From Sandaracinaceae bacterium (GTDB taxonomy: Bacteria; Myxococcota_A; Polyangia; Polyangiales; Houyiibacteriaceae), in contig JACKEI010000001.1 in NCBI GenBank assembly GCA_020633075.1, forward strand, positions 1,488,001 to 1,552,000: DNA of 64,000 nucleotides, given 5' to 3'. Both the position numbers and the translations under genes were made by a program. The notes beneath the pieces were generated by a model that worked only from the letters and a program-made list of their open reading frames with translations, had not been told where the DNA came from and did not search any database. Within the stretch, counting starts at the first letter, position 1. Each line of letters opens with the position of its first letter. Positions 17,950-26,604 of the stretch are shown here, piece by piece.

Positions 17950-18601
17950 CCTGGGCTTCCAAGAGTGGATCGACGTCGGGGACTTCACGAAGCTCGCGTT
18001 CCGCCTGTTGGTGGACGTCTTCTTCTGCGCCGTGATCGTGTCCGGCATGTACCGCCGCATCTACGGGAGCAACGAGTTCCCGTTCACCTACTACGCGTTC
18101 AACGTCATCACGTTCACGGTGTGCTTTCTGCTGCGCAAGGTCCCCACCGACCTAGGCTTCGCGCTGGGCCTCTTCGCCGTGTTCGGCATCCTGCGCTACC
18201 GCACCGAGCAGATCGGCATCCGCGACCTGACCTATCTCTTCATCGTGATCGGCGTCGCCATCATCAACGCGAGCGCCAACAAGAAGGTGAGCGTCGCGGA
18301 GCTGGCGCTGGTCAACATGGCCATCGTCGGGATGGTGATGGTGCTGGAGCTGGCTCCCTCCGGTAAGCGCGAATTCAGCCGGCGAGTCATCTACGACAAC
18401 CTCGAGCTGCTGCGCGCCGAGGACAAGGTGCCGCTCTACGCCGACCTCTCTGCCCGCTTGGGCGTCAGGGTCCAGCGCGTGTCGGTCCTGCACGCGGACC
18501 TGCTGCGCGACACCTCCGAGCTCACCGTCTACTACGTCGAGCCCCCGCCCGAACCTGCGCCGGGCAAGGACGCGAGCAAGAAACCCGACGCAAGCGCCTA
18601 G
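17939..18601 (+). CDS. DUF4956 membrane protein
   Basis: A protein of 220 aa with about four membrane segments between residues 20 and 140 (LAFRLLVDVFFCAVIVSGMY; VITFTVCFLL; LTYLFIVIGVAIINAS; LALVNMAIVGMVMVLEL). A soluble C-terminal domain of about 80 residues follows. The motif FGILRYRTEQIGIRDLTYLF is typical of DUF4956. The start ATG 17939 has AGGAG 8 nt upstream and overlaps the VTC gene by 11 bp, so the two probably act together, perhaps with the membrane protein handling the polymer or anchoring the enzyme. Its stop codon and that of the convergent oxidoreductase share the 4 bases CTAG. Confidence 0.88.
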   Translation: MLDNLGFQEWIDVGDFTKLAFRLLVDVFFCAVIVSGMYRRIYGSNEFPFTYYAFNVITFTVCFLLRKVPTDLGFALGLFAVFGILRYRTEQIGIRDLTYLFIVIGVAIINASANKKVSVAELALVNMAIVGMVMVLELAPSGKREFSRRVIYDNLELLRAEDKVPLYADLSARLGVRVQRVSVLHADLLRDTSELTVYYVEPPPEPAPGKDASKKPDASA

Positions 18602-19947
18602 AGCGGCCGGCCTTCACCGAGGATCGCCTCCACCGCCAACGTGGCGCTCTGGCAAGCGCCCTCCATGGTCGTGGTCCAGTCCGTGCGGGTCCAGTCGCCG
18701 GCGATCGCCAGGCCGGGCACCTGCGTCCGCTGTGGAGGCCGCACTCCCGCGGTTCCGGGCCGCTGCGCGAAGGTCGACGCGGGCATGCGCACGATGTGGC
18801 TGTGGACCACCTGCGCGTCGCGCGCGGCCGGGTAGTAGCGTCGCAGCATGCCCAGCTGCTGCTCCAGGATCTCGGCGTTGCTGCACCGCACCAGCTCGTA
18901 GGCGGCCGAGACCGTCGTGGAGTAGAACCACGTCTTGACCGGGTCGCGTCCGTGCATGCGCTGGCGGTCCCAGACCTGCTCCAGCACCCCCTCGCCCCCG
19001 TACAGGATCTCACCCCAGTCAGCCATCTCGATGGAGCGGTCCAGGTAGAGGTTCACGCTCACGATGGGGACGGGCGTGAGGTGCTCACAGGCGCGGTAGA
19101 TCACCTCGTGTCCCGGGACCTGGTCCAGCAGCCCACGTACCTTCCACACCGGGACCGCGCAGATGACCGCGTCCGCCCGCAGGCTCTCGCCGCTCACTAG
19201 GGTGACGCCTTGCAGGTGCCCGTCCTGCACATCCACGCAGCGCACCGTCGCGCTGGTGCGCACGGTCACACCTCGCTCGGCGAACACCTTCTCGGCGCCC
19301 CGAATGAAGAGGGTGTCGAGGTCCACCGTGGGGTAGCCGATGCTGACCGGAGTGCGCGTCGCGATGGCGCGCCGAATGCCGGTCGCCAAGAGGTCCGCAG
19401 GGACCTTCGCGGAGCTGATGTCGGGCTTGTCGCCGGTCAGACCGATGACGATTCCGTCCCACTGTGCCTTGCGTGCGGACGCGGGCATCCCGATGCGCCG
19501 GAACCACTCGTCCGCGGTGATCTCGTCGAGGTCGGCGGGCTGGCGCAGCGACTGGCGGATCAAGCGTGCCTGCGCCACAGCGGTGCGTGCCCGGTCGAGG
19601 CCGGTGACGCCAGGCAGGTCCCCTAGCGCCGGGCGCAGGGCCGCCAGCCCCTTCACGGACTGCTGTTGCCACGCGCCCCCCGGCATGCGGAAGGTCATGG
19701 TGCCTGGGAAGCGCACGTGCTCGCGCGTGCCCACGCTCTCGAGGTAGCGGAAGAGGTGCTGGTAGCCACTGGCGAAGACGTGCTGCCCGTTGTCTGGGAT
19801 GTCGTCCACCTCGGCCTGGGGAATGGCGATGGTGCGCCCGCCGAGCGCTCCGCGCCGCTCCAGCAAGGTCACGCGGTGCCCCGCCTCCGCGAGCCAGACC
19901 GCCGAGGCGAGCCCCGCGAGGCCGCCACCCACCACCAAACAGTTCAT
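18598..19947 (-). CDS. FAD-dependent oxidoreductase, HpnE (hydroxysqualene dehydroxylase)-like
   Basis: A protein of 449 aa of the phytoene desaturase/amine oxidase superfamily. It opens with the dinucleotide motif VVGGGLAGLASAVWLAEAGH and LLERRGALGGRT. It contains DNGQHVFASGYQHLFRYL, where HpnE proteins have DNGQH, and ends with LAIAGDWTRTDWTTTMEGA, the FAD-binding tail with the HpnE-like TMEGA signature. HpnE converts hydroxysqualene to squalene for hopanoid or steroid synthesis. The usual partners hpnC and hpnD are not nearby, so the substrate is less certain and a carotenoid or amine oxidase-like role remains possible. ATG 19947 has GGAG 6 nt upstream; the ATG two codons earlier leaves no spacing. 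Confidence 0.72.
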   Translation of the reverse strand: MNCLVVGGGLAGLASAVWLAEAGHRVTLLERRGALGGRTIAIPQAEVDDIPDNGQHVFASGYQHLFRYLESVGTREHVRFPGTMTFRMPGGAWQQQSVKGLAALRPALGDLPGVTGLDRARTAVAQARLIRQSLRQPADLDEITADEWFRRIGMPASARKAQWDGIVIGLTGDKPDISSAKVPADLLATGIRRAIATRTPVSIGYPTVDLDTLFIRGAEKVFAERGVTVRTSATVRCVDVQDGHLQGVTLVSGESLRADAVICAVPVWKVRGLLDQVPGHEVIYRACEHLTPVPIVSVNLYLDRSIEMADWGEILYGGEGVLEQVWDRQRMHGRDPVKTWFYSTTVSAAYELVRCSNAEILEQQLGMLRRYYPAARDAQVVHSHIVRMPASTFAQRPGTAGVRPPQRTQVPGLAIAGDWTRTDWTTTMEGACQSATLAVEAILGEGRPL

Positions 19948-20048
19948 GTACATCTCCGCGCGCGAGCGAGTAGGATTCAGCAACTCACCTACCGGTGAAT
20001 TGTGGAACGAGCAAGCTCCGCGAACGCCGTCGCGGCTCCTCGCACCAC

Positions 20049-20070
20049 CCCTGGCCGTGCGCGGCCAGGG
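20049..20070. other. Strong hairpin in the leader region of the hydrolase gene
   Basis: CCCTGGCCG, a TGCG tetraloop, then CGGCCAGGG form a perfect 9-bp stem ending 30 bp before the ATG at 20101. There is no T-run after it, so it is not an obvious intrinsic terminator. It could affect translation or mRNA stability. Confidence 0.5.
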
Positions 20071-20100
20071 AGCCAACGACCCCCTCGCGAGATTCGCTGC

Positions 20101-21579
20101 ATGCATGCCACTTCATCGCTCTACCGCTCCCGCCGGCTCCTCGGCGTCCGCTGCCTGCTCGTGTGCGTGAGCACCTGGACTGCTGCCTGTGGCGATTCCG
20201 CCGAGCGTGGCGCAGACCTCTCGGAAGAGCTGAGTGGTGGTGAGGGGGTCTACGTCGCGTCCGCGGGTGGCGTGGCCGTGCCGGACGGGTACGAGCTGCA
20301 CGAATACCTCGCCACCGGCGTCGCAACAGCCTACGCGGCGGGGGAGCAGGGCCTCCCCGATGACGGTCGCTGGGATCTCCTCCGTACGACCACCGCCCCG
20401 TATCGCACGCGCGTGGTGGTGCGACGGCCAGCGGAGCGCGCGGCGGCGAGCGGCACCGTGATCGTCGAGTGGCTCAACGTGAGCGGGGGCGTGGACGCCG
20501 ACCCCGAGTACGCGACGTTGGCCGAGGAGATCACCCGCGCTGGCCACATCTGGGTGGGCGTGTCTGCGCAGCTGGTCGGTGTCGAAGGTGGCGCGGTCCT
20601 GGTGTCCACAGGCGTCCCCGATCCCAACGCCGGCGCCGGGCTGCGCACCATCGACCCGGAACGCTACGGCAGCCTCAGCCACCCAGGCGACGGGTACGCC
20701 TTCGACATCTTCACGCAGATAGCGCGCACGCTGAGGCGCGGGGGCGCTGTTCTTGGTGGCGTGCGCCCGAGCGTGCTCATCGCGGCCGGTGAGTCGCAGT
20801 CGGCCATGGCGCTCTCCACCTACTACAACGGCGTGCAGTCCACCGAAGGGGTCTTCGATGGGTTCTTCGTGCACAGCCGAGCGGGCTTCACGCTGCCGCT
20901 GGTGGGGGAGGGCGAGTACGCCGACATCACGCGTGCGCTGTTCACGCGTGAGCGCCCCGTGTTCCGCGACGACCTGGACGCGCCCGTCATGAACATCCAG
21001 ACCGAGAGCGACACCTTCGGCATCTTGAGCTCGTACCGTGCGCGGCAGGCCGACAGCAGCACCTTCCGCCTCTGGGAGATTGCGGGCACCGCGCACGCAG
21101 ACCGTCACCTGCTCGGCTTCGCTGCGGAGTTCATCGACTGTACGGTGCCCATCAACGACGGTCCCACGCACCTGGTCGCCAAGGCCGCGCTGCGTGCGCT
21201 CGACCTGTGGGTGCGCACCGGAGCCACGCCTCCGACCGCGCCCCGCATCGAGCTTAGCGAGGACGCCACCAACCCCGTGCCGCTACGCGACGTGGACGGT
21301 ATCGCCCTCGGAGGCGTGCGGACGCCGCTGGTGGACGTCCCGGTCGACATCCTGTCGGGTGTCCCGGGGAGCTCCTCCATCATCTGCTTGCTGCTCGGGT
21401 CCACCACGCCCCTCCCAACCGAGCGGCTAGCGGAGCTCTACGAATCGCGCACGGACTACGAGCAGCAGTTCGAGGCGTCGGCCGTCGCGACCATCGCCGC
21501 AGGCTTCACGCTCGAGGACGATCACGCCGCGTTGACGGCGTACTCCCAGCCCGCGCGTGTGGAGGCCGCTGTGCCGTAG
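20101..21579 (+). CDS. Secreted alpha/beta-hydrolase domain lipoprotein
   Basis: A protein of 492 aa. ATG 20101 begins a signal peptide with lipobox TAAC, placing it on a membrane. The mature part matches the 'alpha/beta hydrolase domain' family (Abhydrolase_10 type). It has the opening GVAVPDGYELHEYLATG, GTVIVEWLNVSGG, a nucleophile elbow GESQSAMAL, and the motif IAGTAHADRHLL supplying a His. Substrates of this family are largely unknown. The gene is divergent from the HpnE-like gene with a 153-bp gap that includes a strong hairpin. No Shine-Dalgarno is evident. The frame is open upstream to 20002 but those residues do not look like protein. Confidence 0.8.
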   Translation: MHATSSLYRSRRLLGVRCLLVCVSTWTAACGDSAERGADLSEELSGGEGVYVASAGGVAVPDGYELHEYLATGVATAYAAGEQGLPDDGRWDLLRTTTAPYRTRVVVRRPAERAAASGTVIVEWLNVSGGVDADPEYATLAEEITRAGHIWVGVSAQLVGVEGGAVLVSTGVPDPNAGAGLRTIDPERYGSLSHPGDGYAFDIFTQIARTLRRGGAVLGGVRPSVLIAAGESQSAMALSTYYNGVQSTEGVFDGFFVHSRAGFTLPLVGEGEYADITRALFTRERPVFRDDLDAPVMNIQTESDTFGILSSYRARQADSSTFRLWEIAGTAHADRHLLGFAAEFIDCTVPINDGPTHLVAKAALRALDLWVRTGATPPTAPRIELSEDATNPVPLRDVDGIALGGVRTPLVDVPVDILSGVPGSSSIICLLLGSTTPLPTERLAELYESRTDYEQQFEASAVATIAAGFTLEDDHAALTAYSQPARVEAAVP

Positions 21580-21640
21580 CGGCGGCGCGACGCGCGGGGG
21601 CGGGCGGAGCAAGGGGACCCGCGACGACGTGGGCGCAACG

Positions 21641-24394
21641 TCATTGTGGTGCCCCTCCGAAGGTGTCCAGGTCCTGGGCCGCCGCCACCAGCCGCGCGAT
21701 GTTCGCGCTGGTGAGCGCCTCCCCATAATTCTGCGGCGGCGTGATCAGCCACCCGATGACCAACCCCCACGAGACCGCGCGCCGGTAGAGCTCGAAGGCC
21801 TCATCCGGTGTCGGCGGGTTGTGGACCCCGTGTCCGGCCAGCTCGGCGCAGTAGTGCGCTATCAGCGCCCCCTCGTGGGCACGCCGAGTCTCCGTGGAGA
21901 GACCCGTCGCGATCACATAGGCCACGTCGTGCGCCCAGCAGCCGCGCATCATGAGCTGCCAATCGAGGAGCCCGCCGGGTCCGCGCGGCAGGGTGTACGT
22001 GTTCCCGATGTGGACGTCGCCATGCAGCAACGTCATGGGCTGCGTGCGCATCGCGCGCTGCACGTCCCACATGGTCTTCCAGAGGGAGTCCAAGTCGCGG
22101 CCGAGCGGCGAGATCAGCTCCGCCTTGAATGGATAGAGCTGCAGCTGCGCGCGAATGAGCTCCAGGCCGATGCCATCGAAGAGCTCGAACATGCCGCCCG
22201 ACGTGGAGGTGGGCACCCACGCGAGCGCGCCGCGCAGCGCCGGGCTCTGCCAGTGGCGCGCGTGGAGCGCGGCCAGCGTCTGCAGCAGGCCCGCCATGGC
22301 GTCGGGGGTGAGCGACTCGAGCGCGCTCGGGAAGTGCGCGCCGCGGGTGCCCAGGTCCTCCATGAGCACGAAGAACCCGCGCGAGGAGGGGTGGCGCACC
22401 GCCGCGTAGGCGGCCGGGGTCTCGATCTCCAGGGTCGGACGAATCTCCCGGTAGAAGCGGACCTCGTTCTCGTACATCGCGTCGGGCGCCTGCGGGAAGC
22501 GCTCCTGAAAGCGCGTCAGCCCGTGGAACAGCTTGCGCTGCAGATGGCCACCCGCCGGCAGGCGGGTGACTCCGTGATTGAGCATGGAGAGGGCGTGCAG
22601 GCTCGCCGGACCCACTCGCGCGCCACTCCCCAGAAAGATGGTCTTCAGCAGGAGGTCCTCGCGGAGACCGTCGGGGTTCTCGCTGTAGCGGGCTCGGAGC
22701 TTGATGCGGTCGGCGGTGCTCGCCAACCCGTCGCCCGCGTGGGACGAGCCGGCCAGGGACACTTCGGCCACGCGGGTTGTCGGGTGACGCTCGCGTAGCA
22801 CCGCCTCCAGCCACGCGGGGCTCAGCTCCTCTTCGGACCCCGGCAGGGCCACCGCGCGAGGCGACTGCGCGGCCCGCACCCGGGCCGCCAGACCTTGCGC
22901 CTCCCTCTGATAGAGCGCGTCCACCAAGGGGCGTGCGGCGGCGCCCACGCGCGCGCCCAGCGCTCCCGTGAAGCGCTCTCCGTGCGCGATGCGCGTGCCA
23001 TCTTCCACGGGCTGGAAGCGCAGGTAGTGCTCGCCCTGGAAGATGCCTGGGATGCCGCCGCGCCAGCGCAGCTCGCTCCGCGTGAGCGTGAGCAGCTCGA
23101 CCGGTACTGGCGCGCTCAGCCCGCCGGGCAGGGCCAGACCGAGCGTCCCGCGCGCTTTGGACGCTCGCCCAGGGGTGGCCGACTCGACCTTCAGCGTCGT
23201 CAGAAAGGAGGACCACTCGTCCCAGCCCGGCTCGTCCAGCTGGGCGCGCAGCTCCGACGCCGGCAGCGGGGAGACGCACTCCGAGTGCACCAACGCGCGG
23301 TCGGCGTGGGTACGGTGCAGCGCGCGCAGCCTGGTCTGGAGGGGGTCGCGTGGCGGCGGTGCGCCGTTTCGGTAGGGCGACAGCCCGCGCATGAACGAGC
23401 GCACGGCACCGCTCGCGAGTGGCGTGACGTGGCGCAGGACCCCCATGCGCTCCCGCACCGTGGCTTCGTAGTCCGCGCGCGTGTGGCGCTGAAAGCCGAG
23501 CACGGCCTCGGCCTCGCGCGTGTCCATCCAGCCCTCGGTGAAGTAGTCCTCTGCGCGCGCCGAGGGCGGGCTGAAGGTCTCGAACTCCGCTGCGGGCAGG
23601 CCACGCAGCACGAGCTGCTCGGACACGCTCGGTCCATGTTGTCCGCGGAAGGACGGGTCTCCGCCGATGAGCAAGACCCGCCCCACGGCGTCCGGCGCTT
23701 CGCACGCGCGCGCGAACGCGAGGGCGGCGTCACGTGGGTCGATGGCATGCCGCAGACCGTCCCACGGCACCTCGAAGAGCATGCGCAGCGTGAGCATGGA
23801 CTCGAGCCCTCCCTCGAACGGGATGACGGCTCCCAGGCGCAGGATCACCGCGGGTAGTCCGCTTGCCCGGACGGCCTGCTCGGCCGCCAGCTTCGAGCGA
23901 CCATAGGCGTCCACAGGTGCCGTAGGGGTGTCCGCGTCCAGCAGCTTCGGCGCCGGCGCGCCGTCCGGGCCCGGAGCGCCAGGGTGCTGCGCGCCATAGA
24001 CCGAGTACGACGACGCCAGCACGAAGCGGGTGTGAAGCCCTGCGCTGTGTGCTGCGGCCAGCAGCGCGGCAGTGCCTCCCCGGTTCACGGCGTCGACGGG
24101 CGCATCGGGGGCCTCGCTGAAGGGTGGCAGCACCGCCGCGAGGTGAATGATCGCGCTGGGCCGCGCCTTCACGACGACCCTCGCCACAGCCTCGCGGTCG
24201 CGCAGGTCGAGCCAGACGGTCTCGAGGTGGGCGCCGTGCTCGCTCCGAAACCGGCGCGCTCGGGCGCGCGTCTTCGGCGTGGCGAGATCCACCGCCAGCA
24301 CCCGCCGGGAGCTGCGCAGGAGCGCGTCGAGCACGTGGATGCCGAGGTTCCCGAAGGCCCCCGTGACGAGAATTGGGCGCGAGTGTCTGTTCAT
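21641..24394 (-). CDS. Triple fusion: SDR epimerase + SRPBCC + APH/EcK-type kinase
   Basis: A protein of 917 aa with three recognisable parts. Residues 1-330 are an NAD-dependent epimerase/dehydratase-type SDR with TGAFGNLG (11-18), HLAAVLPP and the YGRSK pair (Tyr 164, Lys 168). Residues about 370-500 look like an SRPBCC/polyketide-cyclase ligand-binding fold (WDEWSSFL, then GIFQGEHYLRFQPVEDGTRI and HGERFTGALG). Residues about 520-917 are an aminoglycoside/ecdysteroid-kinase-like phosphotransferase with a candidate Lys 584, the catalytic loop LLHGDVHIGN (789-798) and the metal-binding LLDWQ (809-813). All key residues seem intact. The substrate is unknown; a lipid or steroid-like small molecule is suggested by the SRPBCC part and lipid-related neighbours. 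GAGGG lies about 8 nt before the ATG. Confidence 0.8.
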   Translation of the reverse strand: MNRHSRPILVTGAFGNLGIHVLDALLRSSRRVLAVDLATPKTRARARRFRSEHGAHLETVWLDLRDREAVARVVVKARPSAIIHLAAVLPPFSEAPDAPVDAVNRGGTAALLAAAHSAGLHTRFVLASSYSVYGAQHPGAPGPDGAPAPKLLDADTPTAPVDAYGRSKLAAEQAVRASGLPAVILRLGAVIPFEGGLESMLTLRMLFEVPWDGLRHAIDPRDAALAFARACEAPDAVGRVLLIGGDPSFRGQHGPSVSEQLVLRGLPAAEFETFSPPSARAEDYFTEGWMDTREAEAVLGFQRHTRADYEATVRERMGVLRHVTPLASGAVRSFMRGLSPYRNGAPPPRDPLQTRLRALHRTHADRALVHSECVSPLPASELRAQLDEPGWDEWSSFLTTLKVESATPGRASKARGTLGLALPGGLSAPVPVELLTLTRSELRWRGGIPGIFQGEHYLRFQPVEDGTRIAHGERFTGALGARVGAAARPLVDALYQREAQGLAARVRAAQSPRAVALPGSEEELSPAWLEAVLRERHPTTRVAEVSLAGSSHAGDGLASTADRIKLRARYSENPDGLREDLLLKTIFLGSGARVGPASLHALSMLNHGVTRLPAGGHLQRKLFHGLTRFQERFPQAPDAMYENEVRFYREIRPTLEIETPAAYAAVRHPSSRGFFVLMEDLGTRGAHFPSALESLTPDAMAGLLQTLAALHARHWQSPALRGALAWVPTSTSGGMFELFDGIGLELIRAQLQLYPFKAELISPLGRDLDSLWKTMWDVQRAMRTQPMTLLHGDVHIGNTYTLPRGPGGLLDWQLMMRGCWAHDVAYVIATGLSTETRRAHEGALIAHYCAELAGHGVHNPPTPDEAFELYRRAVSWGLVIGWLITPPQNYGEALTSANIARLVAAAQDLDTFGGAPQ

Positions 24395-24444
24395 GGGCGA
24401 GACCCTCTCTGTACCTTCTCAGCGAGGTGGTCGCGCGTCTCGAA

Positions 24445-24460
24445 TAGAACCTGTGTTCCA
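24445..24460. promoter_or_regulatory. Imperfect inverted repeat upstream of the triple-fusion gene
   Basis: TAGAAC-CTGT-GTTCCA has five of six matching arm positions and lies 51-66 bp upstream of the ATG at 24394 in a 108-bp gap. It could be an operator for a TetR-like regulator, but no such regulator is adjacent. Confidence 0.3.
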
Positions 24461-24502
24461 TCCACGCCCATGGGTGCGCCCTCGCGCGACGCAGGGCAAG
24501 CG

Positions 24503-25888
24503 CTACTCGGCGAGCGCCTCGAGGATGATCCCCACGGACCGGTCCGCAATGCTCGTCAGCATCTCCCGACCCACGGCCGAGCTGGCGCTGAAGCTCCACG
24601 TCATCCGGCCGTCGTAGGTGGCTGCGGACGTGTTGAAGGAGTTCAGCACGTTGGTGTTGGTCGCGAACGCGAAGGCGGTCAGCCGCACGGGGCTGCCGGG
24701 CACGTCCACCTGCACGCGCCCCAAGTTGGACACCGCCAACCCCTCCGGGTGCATGCTGCCCAAGATCAGGCTGAAGGCCTCGGCCCGGTCATGCCCGAGC
24801 GCGCGAGCGATGCGCGCGTAGCTGTTGTGCGTGGCGGCGTGGAAGAAGGGCAGGGGCGTGTCGATGCCCGCCTGGAGCCCCACGCGGATGTCGCGCGACA
24901 GGTCCCAGAAGCGCGTGTTCGCGTCGATGCGGTGCATGCTGGTGTTGCCGGTCGCGAAGAGGCCGCAGTCCTCACCCACCGGGGGTACCAGGCGCTCGCG
25001 CAGGTCCAGCACCTGGCTGCAGGTGGTCGCCTCCAGCCCCTGCGTCGGGCGGGTCTCGGCGACGGCCATGGTGAGCGCGGCGTTCAGCACGCACTGCATG
25101 GTCACGGACTCGGCCTTCGCGCGCTTCGCCACCTCCCGCACTCGGTCCGGCTCCATGACGCGCGGCTCGATCATCAGCTGCTGGTCGGCCAGGGGGATGG
25201 AAGAGTCCGACGGGATGCCACGCGGGATTCCCGCACGAGACATGAAGCGCCAGGCCGCGTCCCAGGTCCGCGACACCGTGTCCGTGAACTGGGCGACGTT
25301 GCTGTACGTCTGCATCGTCCGGATGCGGTCCCCGTAGTAGTCCATCAGCGGCAGCGCGGGGAGCCCGGCGCTCTCACCTCGGGCTTGCTGCGCCAGGGAC
25401 TGGAGCAGGTCGCGGATCACGAAGGTAGCCGAGCGCCCGTCGGCGACGGCGTGGTGGTAGGTGAAGACGAGCCCGAAGTCCGCCGGCCCGCGCTCGAACA
25501 GCACACACCGGAGGAGCGGCCCTTCGGCCGTGTCGAAGCCGGTCGCGAGCGAGCGCTCGAGCACGCGCCACTCGTCGCCAGGCGCGATGTCCATCCGCTC
25601 GACGGGGATGGGTCGGTCGGTCTCGAAGAACCACGGGGTATCACCCACCAGCTCGATCCTGGCGCGCAAGAGCGGGTGACGGACCTGGACGGCCGCGAAG
25701 GCGCGTGTCATCGCCGGTTCGTCGTAGGCGCCATGGAAGCGGGCGATGACCCCGAAGTACAGCGGGTTCACCGAGTCGAAGCGCCAGTACATGTCTTCGG
25801 TCGCGCCGAGCGCGCGCAGCGCTCCGGCTCCCGGCTGCGCGTGCTCAGCCCGCCGAAAGGGCCGCATGATGCGCTCGCGCACGCTCAC
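24503..25888 (-). CDS. Condensation-domain-like acyltransferase (PapA/alcohol acyltransferase type)
   Basis: A protein of 461 aa of the CoA-dependent acyltransferase/condensation superfamily. The active-site motif HHAVADG (145-151) matches HHxxxDG, preceded by the conserved VRHPLLRARIEL (about 69-80). A late SNLG motif (AVSNLGRVQVD) resembles PapA5-type enzymes, which esterify long-chain diols. The expected reaction is transfer of an acyl group from CoA or a carrier protein to an alcohol, in the cytosol or at the membrane. Its ATG overlaps the stop of DUF2238 by 4 bp, so they form an operon. With a FAR-type reductase elsewhere in the window, a wax- or lipid-ester role is plausible but unproven. 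Confidence 0.75.
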   Translation of the reverse strand: MSVRERIMRPFRRAEHAQPGAGALRALGATEDMYWRFDSVNPLYFGVIARFHGAYDEPAMTRAFAAVQVRHPLLRARIELVGDTPWFFETDRPIPVERMDIAPGDEWRVLERSLATGFDTAEGPLLRCVLFERGPADFGLVFTYHHAVADGRSATFVIRDLLQSLAQQARGESAGLPALPLMDYYGDRIRTMQTYSNVAQFTDTVSRTWDAAWRFMSRAGIPRGIPSDSSIPLADQQLMIEPRVMEPDRVREVAKRAKAESVTMQCVLNAALTMAVAETRPTQGLEATTCSQVLDLRERLVPPVGEDCGLFATGNTSMHRIDANTRFWDLSRDIRVGLQAGIDTPLPFFHAATHNSYARIARALGHDRAEAFSLILGSMHPEGLAVSNLGRVQVDVPGSPVRLTAFAFATNTNVLNSFNTSAATYDGRMTWSFSASSAVGREMLTSIADRSVGIILEALAE

Positions 25889-26511
25889 GGGCGGCCCTCA
25901 CCGACCCTCGTAGAACGGCTCTCGAGCGCTTTGATCTGAGCGTCGTGAAAGCGGCCGAGCAACGCGAGAGCGGTGACGGCCCCCACCAGCGCCAGCGCCA
26001 TGTCCGACTGCGTGTCCCACACGTAGCCCTGTGTGCCCAGGAAGGCCTCGGCCGACTCGCCGCTGGCCTCGGCCACCGCCCACTCGATGAGCTCGTAGAA
26101 GGCGCTGAAGGCCAAGCAGATGCTCACGACGACGAAGCTCAACCAGCGGCGGCCGTTCACCACGCCCCGGCGCAGCAGGATCTCGCGGGCCAACACGGCC
26201 GGCACGAAGCCCTGCGTGAAGTGTCCGAGCTTGTCGTAGTTGTTGCGCTCCGCCCCGAACAGACCGTCGAAGAGCGGCACCTCCGCGTAGGTGTAGTGCC
26301 CGCCCACCATGAGGATCAGGCAGTGCACCAGCACCAGCACGTAGAGCAGGGGCGTCAGAGGGAAGCGCTCCCGAGTGACCAGGATGAGCGCCACCCCCAG
26401 CAGCGCTGGGAACACCTCGAGGAACCATGTGAGATAGTCCTTGGGGGCGATGGCGGACCAGACCAGCGCGCCGAAGAAGGTCAGCAGCCAGGCCACGTGC
26501 TTTGCGCTCAT
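25885..26511 (-). CDS. DUF2238 (YjdF-type) membrane protein
   Basis: A protein of 208 aa with about six membrane helices. Family features are the short loop YTYAEVPLFDGLFGAERNNYDKLGH and the downstream YELIEWAVAEASGESAEAFLGTQGYVWDTQSDM segment with acidic residues. These match DUF2238 inner-membrane proteins of unknown function. ATG 26511 is followed directly by a hydrophobic helix. No good Shine-Dalgarno is present. The stop overlaps the start of the acyltransferase (ATGA). Upstream, between it and fadH, is a large hairpin that may separate the two transcription units. Confidence 0.88.
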   Translation of the reverse strand: MSAKHVAWLLTFFGALVWSAIAPKDYLTWFLEVFPALLGVALILVTRERFPLTPLLYVLVLVHCLILMVGGHYTYAEVPLFDGLFGAERNNYDKLGHFTQGFVPAVLAREILLRRGVVNGRRWLSFVVVSICLAFSAFYELIEWAVAEASGESAEAFLGTQGYVWDTQSDMALALVGAVTALALLGRFHDAQIKALESRSTRVGEGRP

Positions 26512-26528
26512 GCCGTCAATTGTCGGTG

Positions 26529-26563
26529 CGGCGCCGGAAAGTCATCAACTTTCTGCGGCGCCG
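26529..26563 (-). terminator. Large hairpin between fadH and the DUF2238 gene
   Basis: The arms CGGCGCCG (26529-26536) and CGGCGCCG (26556-26563) enclose a second stem GAAAGT/ACTTTC with a 5-nt loop and a 2-nt bulge, 14 bp in all. It begins about 40 nt past the fadH stop. No U-tract follows, so it may be a weak terminator, attenuator or stability element. Confidence 0.45.
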
Positions 26564-26604
26564 TCACGGCGCGTGGCGCAGCACGTCGTCGCGCCTCCTT
26601 CCCA

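Noticed and set aside
24445..24460. KstR-type steroid regulator site
   Set aside because: The repeat TAGAAC-N4-GTTCCA has 4-bp spacing instead of the 2 bp of KstR sites and no KstR gene is nearby; kept only as a generic inverted repeat.
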